Assembly (NCBI GenBank): GCA_029844215.1
Contig: CM056725.1
Coordinates: 61,851,609-61,915,608, forward strand
DNA from: Przewalskia tangutica
Lineage: Eukaryota > Streptophyta > Magnoliopsida > Solanales > Solanaceae
Length of the DNA stretch: 64,000 bases
Direction of reading: 5' to 3'
The notes beneath the pieces were generated by a model that saw only the letters and a program-made list of their open reading frames with translations, was not told the DNA's origin and did not search any database. Within the stretch, counting starts at the first letter, position 1. Each line of letters opens with the position of its first letter. The translations under genes were made by a program, and so were the position numbers. Shown piece after piece: positions 11,721-23,889 of the stretch.

Positions 11721-11879
11721 ACTTTGAAAAATTAATGTTTAAATCAAACCAAATAATGAACTTTTTTATCCGGAAATAATATATTAATGTACTTATATTG
11801 AGTTAATGGCCAAAAACACATTTTAACTATCACTTTTTCGTGAGTTTCATACTTCAACTATTAGTTGTTCTCTTTTCTT

Positions 11880-12060
11880 ACCTAAACACAACTTTGCTTT
11901 GTTTTGCTTGCTTTGCGTACTATTATGCGTTGTCTTGAGCCGATGGTCTCCCGAAAACAGTCGCTCTAACTACTACGGTAGATGTCAGGTTTGCGTACAC
12001 TCTACTCTCCCCAAAACCCACATTGTGGGATTTCATAGGGATGTTTCTGTTGTTTCTTTA
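11880..12060 (+). mobile_element. Degenerate RTE/SINE 3' end
   Basis: The block order matches the 1700-1858 element: 'gctttgttttgcttgctttg', 'gtcttgagccgatggtctcccgaaaacag', 'actctccccaaaacccacatt', then 'gggatttcatagggatg' and a broken TTG tail (tttctgttgtttc). It is more diverged than the other two copies and has no visible TSD. Confidence 0.7.
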
Positions 12061-12411
12061 AATTAAATGGAATTTGGTATGATATAAATCTCCTAAATTC
12101 TAATTAGCATCAAATTCAGATTGAAAACGAAGCTTTTATTTTAATTTAAGCTATTTATGAAATTACTTAGCCTTTTTTAAATTTAAAATGTGACCACATT
12201 TGCAAAATGTAACCATGATTGATATAGTGTGTCTTAAAAGAAACACATTGGGCCTCATCCCATTTACTTTGGCCGAGCCCAAGGCAATTTAGCCCAGGAA
12301 TCGGCTCAATCATCACGCATCACAAACCCCGCACAAAGTCTATGAAAGGGTAAAATGGTTGAATAATGGACTTTAGCTAAAAATGACCAAATGAGTCATT
12401 ATAATGCCCGA
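12061..12411. other. Non-coding stretch without recognisable features
   Basis: AT-rich DNA between the RTE tail and the gypsy debris. I see no gene, terminal repeat or RNA structure that I can support. Confidence 0.4.
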
Positions 12412-12610
12412 TAGCTTCCTGTTTATTAGTGTGGTGCACAACACACCCATAAACAAGACTCTACTAAAACGACTCGTAGACTCCCTATGATTGACCTACT
12501 CTATTACTAAGTTTGTCATACCCCAAACTAGGGGGCGTGGTCGACACCCAGTGTCGTACAGGATGGTACAAAATAGTCATGTCATAGTCCTTTAGCAACT
12601 CCATCCACCG
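12412..12610 (-). mobile_element. Remnant of a gypsy LTR end plus leader
   Basis: On the minus strand an LTR-like end ('ggggtatgaca' at 12517-12527) is followed by a leader that contains 'gagtcttgtttatgggtgtg' (reverse complement of about 12440-12465). The same leader motif follows the primer-binding sites of elements A1, A2 and B. The true LTR is mostly missing and the leader now abuts an RNase H fragment, so the piece has been rearranged. Confidence 0.55.
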
Positions 12611-13777
12611 ATGATGCCTAGAATTCAAGTCCCTCTAATTAAACGACGTACTGAAGGATGCGGTAATTGGTATACACCTCATAATGAACTTCATAAAGAT
12701 AATGACTCCAAATCTTCCAAGCAAACACAACAACAGTCAACTCTAAGTCATGAACAGGGTAATTCTTCTCATGCACCTTCAACTGTCTCGATGCATAAGC
12801 TATAACCTTACTCACTTGAATCAACACACAACCCGACCCAATCCTCAAAGCATCACAATATGCGATAAAGTCATTCCCCTCCGCCGAAAGGGATAAAATT
12901 GGGTTGTGGTCAAAAGAAACTTGAGCTTTTGAAAACTCTCCTCAAACTCGTCATACCACTGGAAATGTACCTCCTTCTAAGTCAAATGCTTCAGAGGAGA
13001 AGCAATAGAAGAAAATCTCTTAACAAACCGACGATAGTAGCTAGCAAGACCCATAAAACTTCAAATCTCTATCACTGAAGATGGTCTAGGCTAGTCCCTG
13101 ACTACCTCTATCTTCTCCAGATCAACCATAATCCCATCCTTGGACCCCACGTGCCCCCAGAAATGCCACTGAACACAACCAAAACTCACACTTTGAGAAC
13201 TTAGCGTACAACTTCTTCTCTTTCAATATCCCAACGACCACTCTTAGATGTTGCTCATGGTCCTCCCGACTCTTCAAATAGATCAAGGTGTTATCAATGA
13301 ATTCTATCAGAAAATAATCTATATACGTCTTGAATATCTCATGCATCAAGTCCATGAACGTTGCAGGGGTATTAGTAAGCCCAAATGACATCAATATGAA
13401 CTCGTAATGACCATAACGAGTCCGGGTATCTTCCTTAGGAACATCCTCAACCTTAATTTTCAACTGGTGATACCCAGACCTCAATTCAATCTTTGAAAAC
13501 ACCAAAACACCCTGAAGGTGGTCGAACAGGTCATCAATATGATAATCAGATACTTATTTCTAATGGTGACCTTGTTCCACTGCCTATAATTAATGCACAA
13601 ATGCATAGTGTCATCCTTCTTCATCGCGAACAAAATAGGAGCACCTCATGGAGATATAGTCGATCGAATGAAGCCCTTACTCAATATATACTAAAGTTGC
13701 TCCTTCAACTCTCTCAGCTCTGCCGGAGCCATACGATATAGAGGAATAGAAATAGGTCAAATACCCCACTTTAGATC
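12611..13777 (-). pseudogene. Decayed Ty3/gypsy pol fragment: reverse transcriptase and RNase H
   Basis: Minus-strand coding reads RT first (about 13770 down to 13122) and then RNase H (about 12848-12611). RT motifs include YRMAPAEL and CINYRQ near the N-terminal side, and SFGLTNTPATF in the palm. The catalytic block reads EFIDNTLIY where an intact enzyme would have a YxDD-type motif, so a catalytic residue is lost. RNase H motifs include VIAYASRQL and NYPVHDLEL. There are several stops and frame shifts. Integrase, protease and gag are absent. It resembles chromovirus-type gypsy pol. LTR D interrupts it at 13778. Confidence 0.85.
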
Positions 13778-16309
13778 TGTTATACCCCGTAGTTCTGACC
13801 TTACGTGTGAGAGCGTACGAAAGCATGTAAGACTTAAAATTTTCGAAAGATAAGTTGACGGATTATTCAGACGGGTTTTAGTCAACTTTGAGGCGGATTA
13901 TGACCCGGTAAATTGAGAGTTCCTAAGTGTTTCAAAGGACTAGTGCGTAGTTCGTTGAGTCTAGTTTCCAACGTAACCAACCGTTCGTCGATAGGACATC
14001 GGAGTAGGAAGTTATGAGAATTGCAAGTTCGGTCTTGTGATCGGACAATGTTTGGACAAAGCGGCCGGGCGCGCGGATCACGAGGGCAGCGCGGATATCC
14101 CTGAGGGTCGCTGAAGTTGCAGCACGAAGAGCCGGCGCCGGAAGTTCCGAAAGTCCGCAGAGGTTTCAGCGCCGCGGCGCCGAGGCGGGATTTCTGGCGG
14201 AAAAACTTAGGAAAATCAGATTTCTTCTTTTAAAAAGGTCATGGGAGGGTGACAAGTGTTCCCCCCCATCTGATTTTTGCATGTCCCTTATATTGACCAA
14301 GTCTTGAAGACTTGTTCATCATTCAAGACTTTCCCTCTCTCTAAGTTAGAGCTCCCACTTCTCTCTAGAATTCCAAGAGGAATTCAAAGCCTAAGAAAAA
14401 TCTGAAAAGTTAAGGACAAGAAGGAAGATTGTGGCTAGCTTGTAGGAGTTATTGTGGTGGTGTTCTTGGAAAGGAGGCTAGCAAAGTTGTTGGAATAGTT
14501 TTGGCTAAAGCTCTAAAGGTAACATTTCTTCTCTTGTAGCTAGTATTGATGTTGCATGTGAAGAAGAAGGGATTTGTAGTAGTAAATAATGCTCTTAGAT
14601 TCATTGCATGTAAGAAATGTAGTTTGGATATAAAAGGATTGGTTAAGAAGATATTGTGAGCATGTTGTAGCCTAAAAACTACCTTAAAATTGTTAAGTGA
14701 ATTGTTGTACCTTATGGGGCAGAATTTTACACACCCAAGTTTAGGTGTGTAATCCCCTTTGAAATGTTTGGATTGTTGAGCCTTAAATGTGGCGTTTGGA
14801 TGTTAAATTCGGCCTTGAGAAATGTGGCAAAGTATGTAGAAACAAAGGGAATGCTGCCCAATTTTCCATAGAATTTAGTGGCTTGAACTTAGATTATTTC
14901 TACATTGAAATTAGAGGTTAATAAACGTATCATGGTTATTATAGGTTGACATATTACTTGCGGTAGTTTGGGCTTAGCAAGTGGATTGACCGAAGAGGTA
15001 TGTGAAGTTTTCCTATCTCTTGAGCATGAGTAGTTGTATCTATGTAGTACGGTAGACGTACAAGATTTAGTATTCTTACTTGTTTTAAGTATATAAAGAC
15101 TTGTTTCGTTTTAAGAAGTATAAGTCCCTTGGTTAAGGGAAAGGTATGATTTTTCTAAAGTATAGGGTTAATATAACAACTTTATGCGAAGTTGGTTTAT
15201 TAGCTTTATAAAAGGTTGATAAGAAGAGATTTATTCTAAGTAAGATAAGTAAGGACAAATGACTTGATTTATGAAAGGTAAATTGATTTTAAGGCATCAA
15301 TTGCCCAAAGGTTTTATATGAAAAAAAGTCATTTTTAAAGAAATATAAGTATGTGGTACTTGGGTTAAATTCCCAGATTTTCTTTTATTAAATATGATTA
15401 GTGCCTTGAGTAAACTAAAATGAGAGAGTATATGAACAAGACTAATAATAAGTTATAAGCTTTCTTAACTTATTTATGATTATGATATGATGACCGATTG
15501 AGCTAGGGTAAGAGTATAAATGAGGGGCAAGCCCCAAGATCGTTATACCACCTTCTCCAGGGTAAGAGTATGAATGAGGGGTCAGCCCCAAGATCGTCAT
15601 ACCACCTTCTTCAGGGTAAAAGTATATCTGAGGGGTACATCCCCAAGATCGTTATACCACTTTCTTCAGGGTAAGAGTATATCTGAGGGGAACATCCCCA
15701 AGATCGTTATACCACCGCCTGGGGTAAGAGTATATCGGCGGTAAAGCCCCAAGATCGTTATACCACTGTTAGTGGATTTGCTACCCACGACGCGAGGAAT
15801 ACCTCACGCGAGTCCTATGGGCTTATCGCGGGTGAAATAGTCACGTGCGGTAGTCTGACCTATGCGAGAATACCTCATGCGGGTCCACAAGACCCATGCG
15901 GGTGAAATAGTCCCAGGAGTAGGATTGCTTATTGATACTACGGGCGAGGGACCCTGTTTTGATCACAAGCCTCCTATTTTTTATGCAGTAAAGTATATAC
16001 TTGTTACTCTCATTGTTAGTAAGGCACAGTGTACTGTATTTTGATTGTCCTTCATGACTCCAGCTTACTTTTAGACTTATGATATCATTATTACAGTATT
16101 TTCCAGTTTTACATACTTGGTACATATGTGTCGACCCGCTTCTCCGAAGTGCGTTTATCGCGGTAAAGTAGCAGGTGGTGGATCCTCGTTCTTAGGATCA
16201 CTGTTCCAGTGTCAGAAGCTCCATTCCTCCGAAAGCTTGTTTTGTTGGTACGGTTTTTCCCTGATGTTATAGACATTGCGCATATTCAGGGGTACGGCGG
16301 GGCTATCCA
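13778..16309 (+). mobile_element. Truncated gypsy LTR, family D
   Basis: The plus-strand start TGTTATACCCCGTAG has the TG end and the 'ACCCCGTA' block shared with families A, B and C. The body also matches them in places, for instance the 'aatgtggcg...ggccttgag' stretch near 14790-14820. It contains a GC-rich patch (14060-14200) and a tandem array. No CA end is reached: sequence changes to element T internal DNA near 16310, so the 3' end is lost. It is inserted in the gypsy pol fragment to its left. Confidence 0.7.
15507..15775 (+). repeat. Tandem array, five units of about 54 bp, in LTR D
   Basis: Five units begin 'gggtaagagtat' or a close variant and contain 'gagggg' and 'ccccaagatcgttatacca', at about 15507, 15560, 15615, 15669 and 15722. 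The same unit in reverse orientation makes the 68-bp arrays of LTR A, so this array is a family feature of these LTRs. Confidence 0.85.
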
Positions 16310-17547
16310 CCCAGATTCCATACAAATTCCAGAATTTTTCCTCCCAGACCTCCATTATGATCGATGTGTTGTGTCAATAAGTTGTCCCTATTTTTATTCT
16401 TCACATATTGGGGACAATGTGTCGATTAAGTTTGGGGGGGGGGGGGGTGTCTTATATTTTGTTTTATTGTTTTGAGTCTTTGTGATTTGTTTGGTGTGTT
16501 TTTGAGTATTTTTGAGTCATAATTATTTTTAGATCAAGCATGCTGTAGGTACTTGAAACGCCTAATGAAGTAAAGTGGGATAATGTAATGGAATTAGAAG
16601 CAGAAAATCTGAACACTTAGGATAGATATGCCAAAAATTCATGAAATCGAACTATTTGGGGTATCTTGCTTGATTTATGCATTGTTAGTAATTAAATCTA
16701 TGTGTCTACTTGCTTGCTAGTTGAGGCGAAATAGTTAGGATATGCATGTTAGGGAGATGATTCAGGCATTTCTTTGTTAACCCTTTCTTACCATTCTTTG
16801 CCTATCCCTGACATCACAATTATATCCCTAGTCAGCCCCATTGAGCCAAAAATATGACCTTTCTTTGACACCCTATAGTTCCATATTTGTGCCATAAGTG
16901 AAAAATTGAGATGATTGGAATATAAAGTGTTGAAAAGGAGACAAAAGAGAGTGAACAATTTTGATGCACCCCAATGGAAAAAAAAGTGTAATAATAAATA
17001 GGCAAAAGCCTAAGTTTGGGGGTGCCTACTATTCATAATACACTTCATTCTCTCAAAACAAAAGAGGGAAAAGATAGGTATGAAGTGAAAAAGAAAATCA
17101 AAAGAAAAGGGAAGAGTTGAAAAAAAAGAGCTTATGGTACGTAAGTTGAGCCTAAAAGCCTATTTTTACCTACCTCTGCCTAAGGCTACATTACAACCCT
17201 GAAAAGCCCTGAAGATCTCTTATATGTGTATCAATGATTAGTGGAGAATATCAAGTAAACATGTCATAGGATTTCGAAATTAACATGCATAGTTAGGTAT
17301 TCTTACTTCCATTGAGCATGATTAAAGTGAATTTGCGAAATATCTGACTTGATGTGTTTAGAATGCAAAAAATCCATGCTATATGTTCCAGCATATTATA
17401 CTCCTAACCTTCATGCTTTTCTAAGTAACAATGTGCAGCAAAGTGATCAATGTCTTTGAGTCATTGTATTTTCTGTTTCATTCGTGTCTTTATTTCTTTC
17501 TTTTGATCTTTACTCGAGGGCGAGCAAAGGTTAAGTTTGGGGGTATT
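16310..17547 (+). mobile_element. 3' internal region of an upstream unit of element T
   Basis: From 'ccagattccat' onward this stretch is nearly identical to 20170-21398, the 3' internal region of the next unit. It is non-coding, ends with the polypurine-like 'aagtttgggggtatt' just before LTR1 and contains a long G run (16433-16447) absent from the sister copy. Its 5' part was replaced by LTR D, so only the end of this unit survives. Confidence 0.8.
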
Positions 17548-19001
17548 TGATCGGTGTATTTTATATACACCTTTTGAGTCATTTTTAGTTAGTATTTTAC
17601 TCATTTTGTTTATGTTTAGTATAGTATTAGGGTCGTTTTCCTTTCTTTTGTGTCACAACGGTCAGAAATGGAGAAATGACAAAAAGGAGATGAAATGAGC
17701 ATAAATGAGATGGAATTGCACACAAAAGGGCCAAGAAATGAAGTCTAAGAAGTTTCGGAAAGTATAGAGGAGATCAGACGAAGTCCGGACGAAAAAAAAG
17801 GACGACGAAACGAAAATCCGCCAGAAAAACGCCTCAGGCGCCGCAGCGCTGAATGTTCCGAAAGTTGATTTCGCTGCAGGTTTTTCTCAAGTGGCGCCGA
17901 TCTGCTAACCCGCCGACACGTGATTTCTGAGTTTTGGGCCGAATTTGTCACGTTTTCAGGGTCCAAAAGGATTCCATAACTTTTCCTACCTACATAATCC
18001 TTAACCCTTTACCAAAAGGATTCCATAACTTTTCCTACCTACATAATCCTTAACCCTTTACCTAAAGGATTCTATAACTTTTCCTACCTACATAATCCCT
18101 AACCCTTTACCTAAAGGATTCTTGGGCTATAAATAGTCTCTACATCATTAGAAAAATTCATTCTATCTTGTAAATATTCCACAACACAATCCTTGGATGC
18201 TAGAAGGCTTGGAGACTTGTTCTTAAGTATTTTTCTTTTCTTTCTTTTGCTTTGTTTATTTCAGTTCATGTATGGAGATTGTATTAGTTCTTAGCGTGAC
18301 TATGACTAGGAGCTAATTACTTATTTAGGGATTTCCTTGTGATTCTCTTGAAACTCTTATTCATGAATTAATACATTAGTTGATTTCTTCTTCACTTGCT
18401 TATTTATTCAATAGTTGTTTTGATTGCTTGATAAGTAACTGATCACTAGTTATCATCACTTATATGAGTACTAATCGAAATCCGAAAGGGGAAATTTTGT
18501 GAATATGCTATAGTTGAATAAACATAGGTTTAAATCGTGGACGAAAGTACCCCGATACTTGTGTAGCTTAATAGGTTAATGATATTATTCCTCCTTTGTA
18601 GTCAATCTTGTCATCGAAAGATAGAAGGGTTCTCCATTGGGGTTGAGTGTTTATATTACCTTAACAGGAGTATAAAACGGTCTAGTTAACCTGCTATCTT
18701 AACGTAGAAGAAAAAGTTAGTCTAATTATATTAAGGATTGAATATAGTGGATAGTTGATGATCTTGAAAGCCCTAATTCTCCATCATAACTGATTTAAAT
18801 CAAAGTATTTTCATAATTAGTTTATTTCCTGCATTATTAGTCTAGAATTCCAAACCAATTAACGTTAACCAAATATAAACTAAAGCATAGATAATCGGTA
18901 CTTGAAAACCAGTCTCTGAGGACGATATTCGGTCTTACCCAGACTATATTACTTGTACGATACGTGCACTTGCGTTAAGCGTGTGTATAAATCTTGCATC
19001 A
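17548..19001 (+). mobile_element. Element T LTR1 (complete, 1454 bp)
   Basis: Starts TGATCGGTGTATTTTATATACACC-like and ends ...CTTGCATCA. A purine-rich tract precedes it and an Asp-tRNA-like primer-binding site follows it at 19008. So it is the 3' LTR of the unit to the left and the 5' LTR of the unit to the right. U3 holds a triple repeat of about 50 bp (17964-18120) just ahead of a TATA box. LTR2 is the same sequence with a 365-bp deletion. Confidence 0.85.
17964..18135 (+). promoter_or_regulatory. LTR1 U3 triple repeat and TATA box
   Basis: Three copies of a unit of about 50 bp ('ggattccataacttttccta...') lie directly upstream of TATAAATA at 18128-18135. Repeated units ahead of a TATA box are typical of LTR enhancer and promoter regions. 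The same layout is in LTR2, with TATAAATA at 42185-42192. Confidence 0.65.
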
Positions 19002-19007
19002 AGTTTT

Positions 19008-19025
19008 TGGCGCCGTTGTCGGGGA
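19008..19025 (+). other. Primer-binding site of element T (tRNA-Asp type)
   Basis: TGGCGCCGTTGTCGGGGA starts seven bases after the LTR1 end. It matches the 'TGGCGCCGTTGCCGGGGA' primer-binding site known for Athila/Tat-type Ty3/gypsy elements, with one change (T for C). Confidence 0.85.
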
Positions 19026-19159
19026 TTGACGTACTTTCAATATCGATTTATCTATTCTTATTTCTAATTTGGTTGCTCCAAGAACAAGTTTCTAACTTGT
19101 TCTACGAGCATCTTTTTATCACCTTTTGTTGTTTTTCTTATTTTGCAGGTTAAATTCGG

Positions 19160-19202
<43 letters not shown>
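19160..19202. repeat. (TA)n microsatellite
   Basis: About 43 bp of alternating TA, just before the gag-like start codon. The sister unit has only about 10 bp of alternating AT at the same place (42861-42870), so the tract has expanded or shrunk since the two units separated. Confidence 0.95.
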
Positions 19203-19205
<3 letters not shown>

Positions 19206-19208
19206 TCC

Positions 19209-19855
19209 ATGGGCTACTACTTATCGATCGTGGCAAATTCATCAACAACAGCTTAACCCATGTTCGGAAGAAGATCTAGATGAGTTGCAGGCATACTCGG
19301 ACTCGCCAAGTGTCGATCTCCGGCGTGGATGAGACAAGAGTGTCCCTCAGAAATTTGGAGACACAAATAGGGCAACTAATGGATAGGATGAGCAATACAT
19401 TTCAAGAAAGTCTACCTAGCGACACCGTTGTGGGAAGTGATAAGCAAACTGAGGAACCTGAACCACACCCAGCTATTGAGGAATCTGGCGAGATAGTTGG
19501 TGTAGAGAAGGAAAAGATTACTGAGATCCAATTATTCACCTTTTTGGATTCTTTGGAAATTCTTTTTCCTGTACCTATTGCAGAAGAAACACCATCATCT
19601 GTCATTGTTGATCCCCAAATAGAAAGTCCATACCTTCAAGGGCACCCCCAAAAGTTGAGAGATGTAGGGAGTTTCACTGATCCCTACATTATAGAGAGCT
19701 TAGAAGACAAGTCTGCCTTGTTTACTTGGGGGATAATCTTATATCTGAAGCCCTTAGTTGAAAACATTGTTGTAGGAAAAGTGAGACCTGCAACAATAAC
19801 TATGCGAATGGCAAGCAGTTCGCAGAAGGATCCAAAGGGCACTCGTAAAGGTTAA
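19209..19855 (+). pseudogene. Gag-like ORF of element T, first unit (frame broken at its 5' end)
   Basis: From 19280 the frame is open for 191 codons and contains SLRNLETQIGQLMDRM, like the conserved gag segment of Tat/Athila elements, then an acidic, proline-rich C-terminal part that ends KDPKGTRKG. The natural start at 19209 (ATGGGC, matching ATGGAC in the sister unit) is out of frame because of base changes at about 19222-19325. These sit at CAG sites of the sister copy and may be sequencing artefacts. No zinc knuckle or protease follows. Function beyond a partial gag is unknown. Confidence 0.6.
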
Positions 19856-21398
19856 CCGCGTCCGGCTAAAAGACGTTAAAGACATCGCTTGTTGGGAGGC
19901 AACCCAATGTTTTTAATTATGTTAGTTTGATTTTATTTTGTCTTGAACAGTCTCACGGTCAGGGGTTCTTGTTTTGTGTTGTTGGATGACAGGTGGACTG
20001 AAAGCAAACTATGAGGAAAAAGGAGCAAAAAACGCTGAAAAAAAGGAATAGTCATCGTCAGCGCCACGACCCAGAATCAGCGCCGTGGCGCCGGAATATC
20101 AGAGAGTCGCGGTACTTGGGGTGCCACAGCGCCGAATCTCAGGGCCGTGGCGCCGAAGGTTCAGAAACCCAGATTCCATGCAAATTCCAGAATTTTTCCT
20201 CTCAGACCTCCATTATGACCGTTGTGTTGTGTCAGTAAGTTGTCCCTATTTTTAGTCTTCAAACATTGGGGACAATGTGTCGATTAAGTTTGGGGGGTGT
20301 CTTATATTTTGTTTTATTGTTTTGAGTCTTTGTGATTTGTTTGGTGTGTTTTTGAGTATTTTTGAGTCATAATCTTTTTTAGATCATGCATGTTGTAGTT
20401 ACTTGAAACGCCTAATGAGGTAAAGTGGTATAATGTAATGGAATTAGAAGCAAAAAATATGAACACTTAGGATAGATATGCCAAAAATTCATGAAATCGA
20501 ACTATTTGGGGTATCTTGCTTGATTTATGCATTGTTAGTGATTAAACCTATGTGTCTACTTGCTTTCTATTTGAGGCGAAATAGTTAGGATATGCATGTT
20601 AGAGAGATGATTCAGACATTTCTTTGTTAACCATTTCTTACCATTCTTTGTCTATCCCTGACATCACAATTATATCCCTAGTCATCCCCATTGAGCAAAA
20701 AATATGACCTTTATTTGACACCCTATAGTTCCATATTTGTGGCATAAGTGAAAAATTGAGATGATTGGAATATAAAGTGTTGAAAAGGAGACAAAAGAGA
20801 GTGAACAATTTTGATGCACCCCAATGAAAAAAAAGGTGTAATAATAAATAGGCAAAAACCTAAGTTTGGGGGTGCCTACTATTCATAATACACTTCATTC
20901 TCTCAAAACAAAAGAGGGGAAAGATAGGTACGAAGTGAAAAAGAAAATCAAAAGAAAAGGGAAGAGTTGAAAAAAAAAAGCTTATGGTACGTAAGTTGAG
21001 CCTAAAAGCTTATTTTTACCTACCCCTGCCTAAGCCTACATTACAACCCTGAAAAGTCCTGAAGATCTCTTATATGTGTATCCATGATTAGTGGAGAATA
21101 ACAAGTAAACATGCCATAGGATTTTAAAATTAAGATGCATAGTTAGGTATTCTTACTCCATTGAGCATAATTAAAGTGAATTTGCGAAATATCTGACTTG
21201 ATGTGTTTAGAATGCTAAAAATTCATGCTATATGTTCCAGCATATTATTCTCCTAACCCCTAATGCTTTTCTAAGTAACAATGATGCATCAAAGTGATCA
21301 ATGTCTTTGAGTCATTGTATTTTTTGTTTCCTTCGTGTCTTTATTTCTTTCTTTTGATCTTTACTCGAGGGCGAGCAAATGTTAAGTTTGGGGGTATT

Positions 21399-21465
21399 TG
21401 ATCGGTGCATTTTATATACACCTTTTGAGTCATTTTTAGTTAGTATTTTACTCATTTTGTTTATG
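21399..21465 (+). mobile_element. Element T LTR2, left piece
   Basis: Starts TGATCGGTGCATTTT and matches the first 67 bp of LTR1. LINE L1-a and everything nested in it separate this piece from the remainder at 41696-42694. Confidence 0.85.
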
Positions 21466-22500
21466 TTTTTTTTTAGGTAAATGCAAATATTATTACTAAG
21501 AAAGGAAAGAACAGGTGACTACAATCAGTCATTGAGGGTTCTCAATCCTCAACGTAAAACAAACAAGAAATGAAGGAAGGGTGGGGCGGTCACTCATAGG
21601 TGCCGTTACAAGAGGGGATTAAATCATAGAGAACTCTATAAGTTGTTGTTTTAATTTTCGCAATGACCTCCTCTGTCGGTAAGCTTGTGCCTTCAAAGAG
21701 CAATGTATTTCTTGTCCTCCAAATCTCATATACCACTATGCAAAAGGCAAGCAAGATAGATTTGGCTCGGATGCTTGTCCCGCGGTGGTCTTTTTTGATC
21801 CACTTAAGAGTGCTTTCAATAGTTGTCATTTCTCTTCTAATACCCAACCATTCCCTTATGCGCTTCCAGATCATGCGGGTGAAGGGGCAAGTAAAGAAGA
21901 GGTGCTCCCTTGTCTCATTAGCCCGCTTGCAGAACCCGCATGACTTATCTTCCAAGTTTAGGTAGGAGAGAGTGTCTTTTGTAGCTAACCGCTTTCTACA
22001 AGTGAGCCACACTGTGAAAGAGAACTTAGGAGGAATGAAGCCTTTCCAAATTTGTGACATCCAAAGCTTTTTATCTTGCTTTATGCGCAAGACCTCATAC
22101 ATGAGACTAGAATCAAATTTTCCGTTGGTACAACACTTTTCCAAGCCGGCAATTGCGTCACCTTGGCTACCAAAGATGGAAACAAATTTGTCGCGGATGC
22201 CACAAATTTTTTTGAATAAGGGTGAGTCCCTAGTACATACCTCATAATCCCAAAATGATAGGCCTCTCAAATAGTAGCTATTAATCCATTGGATCCATAA
22301 GGAATCCGCCGCAGTGTGAGTTTGCCAAATGGTCCGGGATAGCAAGGCATGGTTCCATTCTTTGATGTTCATAAGACCCAAGCCTCCTTCAGATTGAGGC
22401 AAACAAATGACATCCCAAGCGACCCTTGGTGGTTTACCTCCCCATAAGAACTGAATGCATGATGACCGTACCTTGTTGAGGACTGAGGCGGGAATAGGAA
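21466..22500 (-). pseudogene. LINE L1-a, 3' half (split by element A1)
   Basis: A T-run (21466-21474) is the poly-A tail of a minus-strand LINE. Its 3' UTR matches L1-b's. The open frame 22402-21590 codes for the C-terminal part of a LINE pol: a GGLGLMN block, and a zinc-binding region with CGFCKRANETREHLFFTC near the middle. The frame continues to 22500, where A1 is inserted, and resumes at 40828. The piece is well preserved with a single long open frame of 270 codons. The first half of the LINE is on the far side of A1. Confidence 0.9.
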
Positions 22501-23133
22501 TGTCACGCCCCGAACCCCGGGCCCGTGACTGGTGCCCTACCTGGGCACCCTTCTACCTTAACAACTAAGTAACTGCGGAATTTAAATAACACCTCATTTT
22601 TTTTAAACCAACTTACGTGCAAGGGCAAAGCCGACAAGACTGCCATATAATATACATAATAAAAGACACTACTGCATACGTAGTCCAATCCACATATGAA
22701 TACAGCACCTAAGAGTTATCTTCAATCGACGGGACAAGGCCCCGTACCCATAATCGCACAAAAGCACATCTTGAAAGAACTTATACCAAAAAGATAAACT
22801 CCCGAACAGAAGGAGCTATCCAAAACTCTGAGCAGGGTCCTACACCTGCCGATCACCAAACAGCGTACCTAAACCTGCGGCATGAACGCAGCCCCCCGAA
22901 GGAGGTCAGTACGAAGAATGTACCAAGTATGTGAAGCGATGAAATGCATCAGAATGAAATCATAACAGTCTAAACAAAACAGGAGACATGTATGATAGCC
23001 AATCTACAGTACACAATACATAAGCAGTCATATCAAGTCAGGGACGCATGCCCTAGTCACTACTCAAATAACAGTACACAGTGCCTTACTAACAATGAGA
23101 GTAATCAAAAGTATAGGTAGCAAATCCACGGAA

Positions 23134-23526
23134 GCAGGTGGTATAACGATCTTTGGGGATACACCCCTCATTTATACTCTTACCCTGAAGAAGGTGGTAA
23201 AGCAGGTGGTATAACGATCTTTGGGGATACACCCCTCATTTATACTCTTACCCTGAAGAAAGTGGTAACGCAGGTGGTATAACGATCTTTGGGGATACAC
23301 CCCTCATTTATACTCTTACCCTGAAGAAAGTGGTAACGCAGGTGGTATAACGATCTTTGGGGATACACCCCTCATTTATACTCTTACCCTGAAGAAAGTG
23401 GTAACTTGGTGGTATAACGATCTTTGGGGATACACCCCTCATTTATACTCTTACCCTGAAGAAAGTGGTAACGCAGATGGTATAACGATCTTTGGGGATA
23501 CACCCCTCATTTATACTCTTACCCTA
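23134..23526 (-). repeat. 68-bp tandem array, six units, in the A1 3' LTR
   Basis: Units start 'gcaggtggtataacgatctt' at 23134, 23202, 23270, 23338, 23406 and 23473, with a regular 68-bp spacing (one of 67). The fifth starts with ttggtgg instead of gcaggtgg. The 5' LTR of the same element has about nine units. Confidence 0.95.
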
Positions 23527-23889
23527 CCTCAACTGGCCATCATACATAACATAAGCACTACCGGCTTATCACACAATAAGTAAGCAAGTTAAGGAATCCC
23601 CCTAACTTCTTATTAGTCTTATTCATATACACTCTCATTTAGGTTTACTTAAGGCACTAACATGACATTATAAATCCGGGAATCTAACCCGCCTCCTGGT
23701 CACATGCCCTAATCCACATCGAAAGCATGTCGAGGAGTAACACAAATAATGGAAGCATACCCGTGGAATCCTACATCACCGCGTTGACGCCCAAGTAAAC
23801 TCACAATGACAAGACCACCCTCCAACCGAGAGTCGCGGCAACGTATTAAAACATAATACTAGTACTCAAATGCTATCACCAGCACACAT

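Larger units (their letters stand above)
19002..21398 (+). mobile_element. Element T internal region, complete unit
   Basis: The internal DNA is only 2.4 kb. It holds the primer-binding site, a (TA)n tract, a gag-like ORF, the conserved 'ttgggaggcaaccca' block near 19890 that I associate with the pol end of Tat/Athila-type elements, a long non-coding region and a polypurine tract ('aagtttgggggtatt') before LTR2. There is no protease, RT, RNase H or integrase. The element cannot be autonomous. Confidence 0.8.

Noticed and set aside
13493..13741. Plus-strand open frame across the gypsy pol fragment
   Set aside because: Opposite strand of clear RT coding sequence.
14060..14200. GC-rich patch (with 'gcgccgcggcgccg') as a possible CpG island or promoter of a hidden gene
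   Set aside because: It lies in LTR D. Similar GC-rich tracts occur in LTR1 (17820-17910) and in the T internal region, with no downstream gene.
16433..16447. G run as a possible quadruplex regulatory element
   Set aside because: A single homopolymer, absent from the sister copy near 20291, and of doubtful length in assemblies.
23134..23526. Possible CRISPR-like regular repeats
   Set aside because: The 68-bp units are directly adjacent with no spacers, in a plant LTR.
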